A stretch of 64,000 bases of DNA. Source: Mitsuaria sp. WAJ17 (GTDB lineage Bacteria > Pseudomonadota > Gammaproteobacteria > Burkholderiales > Burkholderiaceae_C). Below, piece after piece: positions 1-7,910 of this stretch. The stretch covers positions 96,321 through 160,320 of the forward strand of contig NZ_JACJUG010000013.1 in assembly GCF_014174515.1 (NCBI RefSeq). Reading direction: 5' to 3'. Position 1 is the first letter of the stretch. Every line of letters begins with the position of its first letter. The notes beneath the pieces are model-generated. The model was not told the DNA's origin and did not search any database. It saw only the letters and a list, made by a program, of their open reading frames with translations. The position numbers were made by a program, and so were the translations under genes.

Positions 1-148
1 CACCGGCGACTACTGGGCCGAGGACCCGGGCTGCTACCTCGACGACGACGAGATCGGTCTCTCGCCCGAGGCCGCGAGCCGGCTGGCTCGCGTCGAGCTT
101 GCGCCCTTCAGCGGCAAGCGTCGCATCATCGAGGTGCTGTCGGCATGA
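1..148 (+). CDS. nirJ: C-terminal end of a NirJ-like heme d1 biosynthesis radical SAM protein (partial)
   Basis: The reading frame is open from base 2 and stops at TGA 146-148, giving the last 48 residues of a protein. The tail contains GDYWAEDPGCYLDDDEIGL, a Trp/Cys/acidic pattern I associate with the end of the SPASM-type radical SAM protein NirJ, which removes propionate side chains during heme d1 synthesis. The radical SAM core and its CxxxCxxC motif lie outside the window. The stop overlaps the ATG of the nirN-like gene (ATGA), implying translational coupling in a nir operon. The family name rests on this short tail plus context. NirE or another nir gene is possible. Confidence 0.55.
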   Translation, partial: TGDYWAEDPGCYLDDDEIGLSPEAASRLARVELAPFSGKRRIIEVLSA

Positions 149-1743
149 ACGAGTCCTTCAAGTCCATTTGCAAGCTGCTGCTGGCCCTGGGCCTGGTGAT
201 GACCGGTCTGGACTACGCCCGCGCAGCGGACGATGCGCCCAGGCCGCCGGCCGCCGCGGCGCTGTACCAGCAGCATTGTGCGAGCTGCCATGGCGCCGAG
301 CGCACCGGCGGCATGGGCCCGGCCCTGCTGCCCGAAAGCCTGGAGCGCCTGCGCAAGCCCGAGGCCCTGGCCGTGATCCGCGGCGGCCGTGCGGCCACGC
401 AGATGCCGGCCTTCGGCGCGCAGCTCAGCGAGGCCGAGATCCAGGCGCTGCAGGCCTTCGTCTACGCGCCCCAGCTGCCCGTGCCGCGCTGGAGCGATGC
501 CGACATCCGTGCCTCCCGCAGCTTCGAGCCCGACAGCGCCCGCTGGCCGGCCAAGCCGCAATGGAAGGCCGACCCCATGAATCTCTTCGTGGTGGTGGAG
601 GGCGGGGATCACCACGTGAGCCTGGTGGACGGCGACCGCTTCGAGGTCCTGCACCGCTTCGCCAGCCGCTTCGCCCTGCATGGCGGCCCCAAGTTCACGC
701 CGGACGGCCGCTATGTCTTCTTCGGCTCGCGTGACGGCTGGATCAGCAAGTACGACCTCTGGAACCTCAAGCTGGTGGCCGAGGTGCGTGCGGGTCTGAA
801 CATGCGTAACGTCGCCGTCAGCGCCGATGGCCGCTGGGTCATGGCGGCCAACTACCTGCCGCGCACCGCCGTGCTCTTTGACGCTGATCTTCAGCTGGTG
901 CGCACCTACCCCGCGCAGAGCCGCGACGGGGCGCAGAGCTCGCGGGTCTCGGCGGTGTATGACGCCACGCCGCGCAAGAGCTTCGTCGTGGCCCTCAAGG
1001 ACCTGCCTGAGCTGTGGGAGATCAGCTACGACCCCAAGGCCGAGCCCATCCACGAGGGCTATGTGCACGACTACAAGATGGGCGAGGCCTTGCCCACGCC
1101 CGGCTACCAGAACATCCGCCGCACCCTGCTGGAGGAGCCGCTGGACGACTTCTTCTTCGACGACAGCTACGCCCATGTGCTGGGCTCGGCCCGGCCCCGC
1201 GAGGGCGGCGGCAGCCTGGGCCAGGTGGTCAACCTGGACGTGCGCAAGAAGATCGCCGAGCTGCCCATCCCGGGCCTGCCGCACCTGGGTTCGGGCATCA
1301 GCTTCACCCGCGAAGGCCGGCGCCTGCTGGCCAGCCCCAACCTCAAGGACGGCCGCATCAGCGTGGTCGATCTCAAGAGCTGGCAGCTGGTCAGGGAGAT
1401 CGTCACCCCCGGCCCCGGCTTCTTCATGCGCAGCCATGCCCAGAGCCCCTACGCCTGGACCGACTCCATGATGAGCCCCACGGCCAAGGACACGCTGAGC
1501 ATCATCGACAAGCAGCGCCTGGAGGTCGTCGCCCAGGTGCGCGAGCCGGGCAAGACGCTGGCCCACGTCGAGTTCACCAAGGACGGCCGCTATGTGCTGG
1601 CCAGCCTCTGGGAGATGGACGGCGCGCTGATCGTGTATGACGCCCGCAGCTTCAAGGAACTCAAGCGCCTGCCCATGAGCAAGCCGGTGGGCAAGTACAA
1701 CGTCTGGAACAAGATCAGCCGCGAGGAAGGGACCTCGCATTGA
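145..1743 (+). CDS. nirN: NirN-like c-type cytochrome with a heme d1 propeller domain
   Basis: 532 residues. An N-terminal export signal (about residues 1-27) is followed by a mono-heme cytochrome c domain with CASCH at residues 45-49. From about residue 110 an eight-bladed beta-propeller begins, with recurring FTPDGRYVFF- and FTKDGRYVLA-type blades as in cytochrome cd1 proteins. NirN is a periplasmic paralogue of nitrite reductase NirS that oxidises dihydro-heme d1 to heme d1 in the last step of cofactor synthesis. I prefer NirN over NirS for the short cytochrome region, the ending YNVWNKISREEGTSH and the position at the end of a nir cluster just after a NirJ-like gene. NirS or NirF are the alternatives. 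Its ATG overlaps the upstream stop. Confidence 0.75.
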   Translation: MNESFKSICKLLLALGLVMTGLDYARAADDAPRPPAAAALYQQHCASCHGAERTGGMGPALLPESLERLRKPEALAVIRGGRAATQMPAFGAQLSEAEIQALQAFVYAPQLPVPRWSDADIRASRSFEPDSARWPAKPQWKADPMNLFVVVEGGDHHVSLVDGDRFEVLHRFASRFALHGGPKFTPDGRYVFFGSRDGWISKYDLWNLKLVAEVRAGLNMRNVAVSADGRWVMAANYLPRTAVLFDADLQLVRTYPAQSRDGAQSSRVSAVYDATPRKSFVVALKDLPELWEISYDPKAEPIHEGYVHDYKMGEALPTPGYQNIRRTLLEEPLDDFFFDDSYAHVLGSARPREGGGSLGQVVNLDVRKKIAELPIPGLPHLGSGISFTREGRRLLASPNLKDGRISVVDLKSWQLVREIVTPGPGFFMRSHAQSPYAWTDSMMSPTAKDTLSIIDKQRLEVVAQVREPGKTLAHVEFTKDGRYVLASLWEMDGALIVYDARSFKELKRLPMSKPVGKYNVWNKISREEGTSH

Positions 1744-1823
1744 GCCTTGCGCGCGAGGAGAGACAGCTGGGCGCCTTACACGCGGACGATCCGAGTCACG
1801 CAGACCGGGCCCGCCGGACTTTG

Positions 1824-1847
1824 CGCCGTCAGTGCTCGCTGACGGCG
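1824..1847. other. Hairpin between convergent genes
   Basis: Perfect 9-bp arms CGCCGTCAG (1824-1832) and CTGACGGCG (1839-1847) around a 6-nt loop, lying between the end of nirN and the end of the convergent gene at 1881-2363. Neither strand has a T-run after it, so it is a weak candidate for a bidirectional terminator or an RNA end stabiliser. Confidence 0.35.
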
Positions 1848-1880
1848 ACCAGGGACGTCATCGGCGCTTCAGGACGGACG

Positions 1881-2363
1881 TTAGTCCAGGCAGCCGGGCG
1901 CCAGCTCAACCAGAGCCTTGCGCAGGGGGAACCAGACGCTGGGAATTTCTGGATGCGAAGCCAGGCTCCCGTCGATGGCTGGGTACGCCGAGTAACCGCG
2001 GGAGGTGACGGCGGCATCGGCATAGCGGACCTCAAGCCTCCACAGCTGGCCATCCATCACCTCGACGCCCTGCAGAGAATACGACGGGCGCCAGCGCCAT
2101 ACATTCGCATCCTCCAGGACCTGTCTGAGACGACGCCAGTCTTCGGGCGTCGGCTGGCGCATCTTGGGGCGAATCGTCGAGCCGCGGTCATGGCGCGTGC
2201 ACTTCAGGCGCCCGCCGACGATTTGCAGCTCATTGCTCGTCCCCATGTGACTGACCGAGAAGAGGAAGCGGCTGGGCGGGCCTGCGGGCTTTCCGTTCGC
2301 CATTCCACAGATGGGGGCGAGCAGCAGCGTTATGAGCAGGCTGAAGGGGCGAACACGTCGCAT
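1881..2363 (-). CDS. Exported protein of unknown function
   Basis: 160 residues from the ATG at 2363. An in-frame ATG lies upstream at 2417, but the 2363 start places a signal-peptide-like segment at the very N-terminus: MRRVR followed by a hydrophobic stretch ending near CGMANG. The mature part is rich in Trp and Arg (PTPEDWRRLRQVLEDANVW, then GQLWRLEVRYADA) and ends in PGCLD. I recognise no family. Protein-like composition, a clean signal peptide and no overlap with nirN make this strand more credible than the opposite open frame at 1740-2381. It is convergent with nirN and no partner gene is visible. It is likely periplasmic. A lone Cys near the signal end does not fit a canonical lipobox. 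Confidence 0.6.
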   Translation of the reverse strand: MRRVRPFSLLITLLLAPICGMANGKPAGPPSRFLFSVSHMGTSNELQIVGGRLKCTRHDRGSTIRPKMRQPTPEDWRRLRQVLEDANVWRWRPSYSLQGVEVMDGQLWRLEVRYADAAVTSRGYSAYPAIDGSLASHPEIPSVWFPLRKALVELAPGCLD

Positions 2364-2498
2364 AAGGATTGCTTTCAATGAGTGCCGTCGCAGGCGCGGA
2401 GCCGCCACCATGGGCATCTAGCCGATGGGCGTTTTGCAAGGCAACGGTGAAGTCTGTGGTGCCAGTGCGGTGGCTTGGCGCCCGGACTTTCGTTGAGG

Positions 2499-3350
2499 TC
2501 AGCAGGCCGAAGCGCCCAGGCGCTCCACGCGCTGGGTGAGGAAGGCCACCGCCAGCTCGGACTCCGGCTGCAGGCGCTGGCCGATGTAGAGCTCCTGGCG
2601 GCGCTGGCTGATCTGGGTGCGCAGGCGGCTCTGCATGATCTCGAAGGGGGCCAGGCCGCGGCCCTCGGCGCCCTCGATGGCCTGCATCAGCTGGTGCATG
2701 GGATGGGCCTGCAGCGAGATCAGATGGGCCTGCACCACGCGCAGCCGGCCCTGCACGGCCAGCTCACTGCGGCGCAGCCACTCCAGCACGGCATCGCCAT
2801 TGCTGCCAGTGACCTTCAAGGGATCCTCGCCGGCCTCCAGCAGCAGGCGCTCCAGCAGGAAACGATTGCCCTCGGCGTAGGCCTTGTTGGCGTCCATCAT
2901 CGCCTGCTCGCGCTGGCGGCGCTGGGCCTCGTTGGGTGCCAGGTCGGGGTGCAGGCGCATGGCCGCACGGCGGTAGAGCTGCTTCAGCGAGGGCGGTTCG
3001 ACCTCGATCACCCCACCCCCCTCCGGCTGGCACGGCAGCGGGGCCGCATCCGGCAGGCGAGGGATCCGTGGCAGGTCGGTGGCGCGCGGCGGCGTGGGCA
3101 GGGAGACTTCCACGCCGTTGCGGCGCAGGGCCTCGGCCAGGTAGAGGCTGGCGGCATGCAACTGGGATTCCAGCGCATCCAGTTCCAGGTAGAGTGGGCC
3201 CAGCAGGGCGGTGTAGCGGTCCACGAAGGCCTGCAGCGCGGTGTGTAGCAGGTGGAAGCTCTGCTCCTGCTCGGCGACATAGCGTTGCAGGTCCGCCATC
3301 TGCTGGCGGCGGCGTTCGAATTCGTGGCGAGTGAGCACAGGGCGGCGCAT
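2499..3350 (-). CDS. J-domain-like protein
   Basis: 283 residues from the ATG at 3350. An ATG at 3389 would add 13 residues that look non-coding. The N-terminal 70 residues are helical and Gln/Glu-rich (FERRRQQMADLQRYVAEQEQ), likely coiled coil. A short Pro-rich linker follows, then a J-domain-like segment with LKQLYRRAAMRLHPDLAPNE, which includes the HPD tripeptide needed to stimulate Hsp70 ATPase, and ANKAYAEGN. The C-terminal third is again helical. Classical DnaJ features (N-terminal J domain, G/F region, zinc fingers) are absent, so it is probably a specialised DnaK co-chaperone or a degenerate J-protein. It is monocistronic, upstream of nothing obviously related. Confidence 0.65.
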   Translation of the reverse strand: MRRPVLTRHEFERRRQQMADLQRYVAEQEQSFHLLHTALQAFVDRYTALLGPLYLELDALESQLHAASLYLAEALRRNGVEVSLPTPPRATDLPRIPRLPDAAPLPCQPEGGGVIEVEPPSLKQLYRRAAMRLHPDLAPNEAQRRQREQAMMDANKAYAEGNRFLLERLLLEAGEDPLKVTGSNGDAVLEWLRRSELAVQGRLRVVQAHLISLQAHPMHQLMQAIEGAEGRGLAPFEIMQSRLRTQISQRRQELYIGQRLQPESELAVAFLTQRVERLGASAC

Positions 3351-3433
3351 GGCGGATCCAGGGAAGGCGTCAGGTGTCACGACTCGCAAACATACTGGGC
3401 ACTATTGTGGCTCGCCACCGGCGGCCGCCAATG

Positions 3434-3462
3434 AAAAAGAGCCCGCGGATGCGAGCTCTTTT
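3434..3462 (-). terminator. Intrinsic terminator for hppA
   Basis: Arms AAAAGAGC (3435-3442) and GCTCTTTT (3455-3462). Read on the minus strand, the hairpin follows the hppA stop by about 50 nt and ends in a run of T. Confidence 0.75.
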
Positions 3463-3514
3463 GCCCAGATTCGGGTAATCCTGGGCAGGAAGGCGCTTCC
3501 TGTCCCGCCGCCGT

Positions 3515-5740
3515 TCAGGGCTTGGCCGCTGAGGCACCGTCCGCCGCGGAAGCCGGGGCAGCCATCAGCGGGGCCGAGGCCATGCTCGCACCCTCGGTCG
3601 CCGCCTGCGCCGGAGCGCTGACAGGGGCCGGGCTGGCCTCCACCGGCTTGGCTGTGCCCTGCGTCATGGGCAGCAGGGGCACGATCAACAGGGCCACGAT
3701 GTTGATGATCTTGATCAGGGGATTCACGGCCGGGCCGGCAGTGTCTTTGTAGGGATCGCCCACGGTGTCGCCGGTGACGGCGGCCTTGTGCGCTTCGGAG
3801 CCCTTGCGGTGCACGACGCCCTTGTCGTCGGTGAAGCCTTCCTCGATCAGCTTCTTGGCGTTGTCCCAGGCGCCACCGCCGGTGCACATGGAGATGCCCA
3901 CGAAGAGCCCGGTCACGATGGTGCCCATCAGGACGCCGCCCAGGGCTGCTGGGCCCAGCGTCATGCCCACCACGATGGGGGCGATCACCGGCAGCAGGGA
4001 CGGAATGATCATTTCCTTGATGGCCGCCGAGGTCAGCATGTCCACGGCCGCGCTGTAGTCCGGCTTGGCCGTGCCTTCCATGATGCCGGGGATCTCCTTG
4101 AACTGCCGGCGCACCTCGACCACCACCGAGCCCGCAGCGCGGCCCACGGCTTCCATGGCCATCGCACCGAAGAGGTAGGGAATCAGACCGCCGATGAACA
4201 GGCCCACGATGACTTTGTGGTCGGAGAGATCGAAGCTCAGGTGCATGCCCCGGGCTTCCAGGGCATGGGTGTAGTCGGCGAACAGCACCAGGGCGGCCAG
4301 GCCGGCGGAGCCGATGGCATAGCCCTTGGTCACGGCCTTGGTGGTGTTGCCCACGGCGTCCAGTGGGTCGGTGATGTCGCGCACGCTGTCGGGCAGGTCG
4401 CTCATCTCGGCAATGCCGCCTGCGTTGTCGGTGATGGGGCCGTAGGCGTCCAGGGCCACGATGATGCCGGCCATGGACAGCATGGACGTGGCTGCCACGG
4501 CAATGCCGTACAGGCCGGCCAGGTGGAAGGCGGTGTAGATGGCCGCGCACACGAAGATCACGGGCCAGCCCGTGGACTTCATCGAGACACCCAGGCCGGC
4601 GATGATGTTGGTGCCATGGCCGGTGGTCGAGGCCTGCGCCACATGCTGCACGGGGGCGTACTGGGTGCCGGTGTAGTACTCGGTGATCCACACCATGGCG
4701 GCGGTCAGGACCAGGCCCACGGCGCAGGCGCCGAACAGGGACATGGCATTGGCCTTGAGGCCGCCCGCCAGTTCAATCTCGCCGGGGAACATGGCCGTGG
4801 TCACGAAGTAGAAGGCGACGAGGCTCAGCACGCCGGCCACGATCAGGCCCTTGTACAGCGCCGGCATCACGTTCTTCATGCCCTCGCTGGCCTTGACGAA
4901 GCCGCAGCCGATGATGGAGGCGATGATGGACACGCCGCCCAGTGCCAACGGGTAGACCACGCCGGCATGGGTGGCCGCGCCACCCACCATCAGCGCCCCC
5001 AGCGCCATGGCGGCGATCAGGGTCACGGCGTAGGTCTCGAAGAGGTCGGCGGCCATGCCGGCGCAGTCGCCGACGTTGTCGCCGACGTTGTCGGCGATCA
5101 CGGCCGGGTTGCGCGGGTCGTCCTCGGGAATGCCGGCTTCGACCTTGCCCACCAGATCGGCACCGACGTCAGCGCCCTTGGTGAAGATGCCGCCGCCCAG
5201 GCGGGCGAAGATGGAAATCAGCGAGGAACCAAAGGCCAAGCCCAGCATGGGCTTGAGGGCCTCGCTGCTGGCGCCGGTGCCGCCGGTGATGGCGTAGTAG
5301 AAGCCGCCCACGCCGATCAGGCCCAGGCCGACGACCAGCATGCCGGTGATGGCACCGCCCTTGAAGGCGACGTTCAGTGCAGGGCCCATGCCCTTGGTGG
5401 CGGCCTGCGCGGTGCGCACATTGGCCCGCACCGAGATGTTCATGCCGATGAAGCCGCAGATGCCCGAGAGCACGGCCCCGATGACGAAGCCCACCGCAGT
5501 CTGCAGGCCCAGTCCGGGCACCACCGCGATGGCGATGGCCAGCACGACGCCGACCACGCCGATGGTGCGGTACTGCCGCCCCAGATAGGCCGCCGCACCT
5601 TGCTGGATCGCCGCGGCGATCTCCTGCATCCGGGCATTGCCGGCGTCCTGGCTCAGGATCCAGCTGCGTTGAATGAAACCATACAGAACCGCGGCCAGGC
5701 CGCAGGCCAGCGCGAAATACAGCGCCACACTCGTCGACAT
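3515..5740 (-). CDS. hppA: Membrane-bound proton-translocating pyrophosphatase, K+-insensitive type
   Basis: 741 residues from the ATG at 5740. That start has AAGGAG eight bases upstream, whereas the ATG at 5746 is only two bases from the same site. The protein is highly hydrophobic, with about 16 membrane segments. It hydrolyses pyrophosphate in the cytoplasmic membrane and pumps protons. Hallmarks are [20 protein letters not shown], with the Asp-rich pyrophosphate/Mg site, and [10 protein letters not shown], where Lys near residue 468 marks the K+-independent class. The last ~48 residues are an Ala/Pro/Ser tail beyond the final helix, unusual for the family. It is divergent from soluble pyrophosphatase ppa, so both fates of pyrophosphate are encoded side by side. 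Confidence 0.96.
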   Translation of the reverse strand: MSTSVALYFALACGLAAVLYGFIQRSWILSQDAGNARMQEIAAAIQQGAAAYLGRQYRTIGVVGVVLAIAIAVVPGLGLQTAVGFVIGAVLSGICGFIGMNISVRANVRTAQAATKGMGPALNVAFKGGAITGMLVVGLGLIGVGGFYYAITGGTGASSEALKPMLGLAFGSSLISIFARLGGGIFTKGADVGADLVGKVEAGIPEDDPRNPAVIADNVGDNVGDCAGMAADLFETYAVTLIAAMALGALMVGGAATHAGVVYPLALGGVSIIASIIGCGFVKASEGMKNVMPALYKGLIVAGVLSLVAFYFVTTAMFPGEIELAGGLKANAMSLFGACAVGLVLTAAMVWITEYYTGTQYAPVQHVAQASTTGHGTNIIAGLGVSMKSTGWPVIFVCAAIYTAFHLAGLYGIAVAATSMLSMAGIIVALDAYGPITDNAGGIAEMSDLPDSVRDITDPLDAVGNTTKAVTKGYAIGSAGLAALVLFADYTHALEARGMHLSFDLSDHKVIVGLFIGGLIPYLFGAMAMEAVGRAAGSVVVEVRRQFKEIPGIMEGTAKPDYSAAVDMLTSAAIKEMIIPSLLPVIAPIVVGMTLGPAALGGVLMGTIVTGLFVGISMCTGGGAWDNAKKLIEEGFTDDKGVVHRKGSEAHKAAVTGDTVGDPYKDTAGPAVNPLIKIINIVALLIVPLLPMTQGTAKPVEASPAPVSAPAQAATEGASMASAPLMAAPASAADGASAAKP

Positions 5741-6012
5741 GTACATGTCTCCTTCGTTGTCTCTGCCGTTTGAAAAAGATGCCTGCTTCTCAACGTCAGT
5801 CCTGCACGCCGTTCAACAGGTCCGTCGGGGCATGCTATGCGAGTGGAAGTGCCGAAAGATTGATCGTTTACCAGTGGTTGCCAGAAATCCCTTGACGCCC
5901 CGCGCGCGGGCCGTCGGGGCGGCTGTGTCAGCCTGAGATCAGGGGCGCCGGTAGAATCCGGGTTTCCCCGTGACGCGAGCGCGGACCCCTTTCGTTGACT
6001 AATGACAAGACC
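5741..6012. promoter_or_regulatory. Divergent promoter region between hppA and ppa
   Basis: This 272-bp gap carries the promoters of both pyrophosphatase genes. The best -10 candidate toward ppa is TAGAAT (5952-5957), set inside CCGGTAGAATCCGG, 56 bp before the ppa ATG. No good -35 hexamer sits at 16-18 bp. On the hppA side only the AAGGAG ribosome site (5749-5754) is clear. Confidence 0.4.
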
Positions 6013-6552
6013 ATGAGCCTGCACAACGTGACCCCCGGCCCCAAGGCGCCCGAGCAATTCAACGTGATCATCGAGATCCCGATGAACGCCGACCCGATCA
6101 AGTACGAGGTCGACAAGGAAAGTGGTGCCCTGTTCGTGGACCGCTTCATGACCACGGCCATGCACTACCCGTGCAACTACGGCTACATCCCCCAGACCCT
6201 GTCCGATGACGGCGACCCCGTGGATGTGCTGGTGATCACGCCCTTCGCCCTGACCCCGGGCGTGGTGGTGACCTGCCGCCCGATCGGTGTCCTGAAGATG
6301 GACGACGAAGCCGGCGGCGACGCCAAGCTGCTGGCCGTGCCCACCAGCAAGATCCTCCCGATCTACGACCACTGGAACAAGCCCGAGGACATCAACCCCA
6401 TGCGCCTGAAGGCCATCCAGCACTTCTTCGAGCACTACAAGGACCTCGAGGCTGGCAAGTGGGTCAAGGTGCAGGGCTGGGAAGGCCCCGAGTCCGCCAA
6501 GGCCGAGATCGTGGCCGGCATGGAAAACTACGCCAAGTCCCTGCAGAAGTAA
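6013..6552 (+). CDS. ppa: Inorganic pyrophosphatase, soluble family I
   Basis: 179 residues. The frame is open to a TTG at 5995, but the ATG at 6013 gives MSLHNV, matching the start of E. coli Ppa (MSLLNV), so I use it. Family I signatures are all visible: [19 protein letters not shown], then [23 protein letters not shown], which carries the metal-binding aspartates, then [15 protein letters not shown]. It is a cytoplasmic, Mg-dependent hexameric enzyme that splits pyrophosphate to phosphate and so drives biosynthetic reactions. Transcribed alone, with a terminator at 6595-6629. The divergent neighbour hppA uses the same substrate but conserves its energy. Confidence 0.97.
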   Translation: MSLHNVTPGPKAPEQFNVIIEIPMNADPIKYEVDKESGALFVDRFMTTAMHYPCNYGYIPQTLSDDGDPVDVLVITPFALTPGVVVTCRPIGVLKMDDEAGGDAKLLAVPTSKILPIYDHWNKPEDINPMRLKAIQHFFEHYKDLEAGKWVKVQGWEGPESAKAEIVAGMENYAKSLQK

Positions 6553-6594
6553 GCCGGGCAAGAACTGACCCCGCGTCGGTTCCGCCACCAGACG

Positions 6595-6629
6595 ACGCCG
6601 CCCAGGGCCCAGGCCCCGGCGGCGTTTTT
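6595..6629 (+). terminator. Intrinsic terminator after ppa
   Basis: Arms ACGCCGCC (6595-6602) and GGCGGCGT (6618-6625) followed by T 6625-6629. It ends exactly at the stop codon of the convergent gene 6629-7813. Confidence 0.75.
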
Positions 6630-7813
6630 CATGAGGCGTCTGGTGTGCCGGCCGACGGGCGCTTGAAGGGTTGGTGGGTGCGCAGATCCTCGGCATAGCT
6701 GGCGATGGCCGGGCCCTCGCGGGCCAGGTAGTCCGCCACCGCGTCCCGGAAGTCCGGGTGGGCCAGCCAGTGCGTGGAATGGGTGTCGATGGGCATCAAG
6801 CCTCGCGCCAGCTTGTGCTCGCCCTGAGCACCGCCCTCGAAGCGCCGGTAGCCCCGGGCCATGCACCAGGCCAGGGGCTGGTAGTAGCAGGCGTCGAAGT
6901 GCAGGCAGGAGATGTCCACCAGGCTGCCCCAGTAGCGGCCGTAGGCCACACCCTGGTCCGGGTCTAGGGCGATCAGCGAGCAGGCGACGGGCTCGCCCTG
7001 GAGCTCGGCAATGAACAGCAGCCAGTGCCGGGCCATGCCATCGGCCATGAGTCGGAAAAAGTCCCGGCTGAGGTAGGGCGTGCTGCGGTGCTCGGCATAG
7101 GTCTGGCGGTAGCAGCGGTGGAAGAAGTCCCAGTCCTGCGCCCGGATCTCGTCGCCCTGCAGCACGCGGTAGCTGACGCCGGCCTCGCGCACGCGGCGCT
7201 GCTCCTGCTGGATCTTCTTGCGCTTGTCCCGCTGCAGACTGGCCAGGAAGGCCTCGAAGCCGGTCGGTGGCGTCGGGCTCGCCTCCCAGTGGAACTGCAC
7301 GCCGCTGCGGCCCAGCCAGCCGGCGCCGATCAGGGCCCGCTGCTCCTGGGGCGTCGGGAACAGGACATGGGCCGAGGACAGCTTCAGGGCCTCTGCATGC
7401 GCGCGAAGGGCCTCGATCAAGGTGGCTTGGGCTCCGGCGTCGCGCGCCAGCAGCCGGCTGCCCGGCACGGGCGTGAAGGGCACGGCCACCAGCAGCTTGG
7501 GGTAGTAGGCCAGGCCGTGGCGGGCATGGGCCTCGGCCCAGGCCCAGTCGAAGACGTACTCGCCGTAGGAATGCGTCTTGAGGTAGGCCGGGCAGGCCGC
7601 CACGAGCTCGGGACCATCCCAGGCGCTGAAAAACTGTGGCGCCCAGCCACTTTTCTCGACGGCCGAGCCCGAGTCGTGCAGGGCCTGCAGGTACTCCAGC
7701 CGCATGAAGGGCGTGGGATGCGGGCTGGCGGCCAGCAGGGCGTTCCAGGCGGCGAGGGGCAAAGCGCCCGGGTCGTCGTCGATCCGGACCTCCAGGGGTG
7801 GGTGAGGGCTCAT
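6629..7813 (-). CDS. FemAB/GNAT-like acyltransferase family protein (COG3146, DUF482)
   Basis: 394 residues from the ATG at 7813. An in-frame ATG at 7924 would overlap the divergent nadE start. Recognisable family blocks are [19 protein letters not shown] near the C-terminus and [19 protein letters not shown], both typical of the large DUF482/COG3146 group of predicted N-acyltransferases related to peptidoglycan FemAB proteins. There is no signal peptide, so it is cytoplasmic. Substrate unknown: the FemAB resemblance suggests aminoacyl or acyl transfer, but no member is well defined biochemically. Divergent from nadE with 97 bp between starts. Confidence 0.8.
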   Translation of the reverse strand: MSPHPPLEVRIDDDPGALPLAAWNALLAASPHPTPFMRLEYLQALHDSGSAVEKSGWAPQFFSAWDGPELVAACPAYLKTHSYGEYVFDWAWAEAHARHGLAYYPKLLVAVPFTPVPGSRLLARDAGAQATLIEALRAHAEALKLSSAHVLFPTPQEQRALIGAGWLGRSGVQFHWEASPTPPTGFEAFLASLQRDKRKKIQQEQRRVREAGVSYRVLQGDEIRAQDWDFFHRCYRQTYAEHRSTPYLSRDFFRLMADGMARHWLLFIAELQGEPVACSLIALDPDQGVAYGRYWGSLVDISCLHFDACYYQPLAWCMARGYRRFEGGAQGEHKLARGLMPIDTHSTHWLAHPDFRDAVADYLAREGPAIASYAEDLRTHQPFKRPSAGTPDAS

Positions 7814-7910
7814 CGTGGCCGGGATCTTAGGGCGAGGAGCGCAAGCCGCGATGGCGCGGGGCGGTACGCCGGGATTTGGGGCCAGGGCAAATGATGGCAG
7901 GATGAGGGTC

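Noticed and set aside
34..1740. Long minus-strand open frame opposite nirN
   Set aside because: Mirror frame of a GC-rich gene. Composition (His/Gln/Ala/Leu/Gly-rich, no motifs) is typical of antisense frames, and nirN has clear cytochrome and propeller motifs.
1740..2381. Plus-strand frame starting at the nirN stop (ATGA)
   Set aside because: The overlap looks like coupling, but the translation has no protein-like pattern, while the opposite strand carries a signal peptide and ordered sequence.
3788..5773. 661-codon plus-strand frame opposite hppA
   Set aside because: His/Gly/Asp/Gln-rich shadow of the membrane protein gene. No start site or motif.
5995..6012. TTG start for ppa six codons upstream
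   Set aside because: The ATG at 6013 reproduces the family N-terminus MSL and the upstream codons have no homology.
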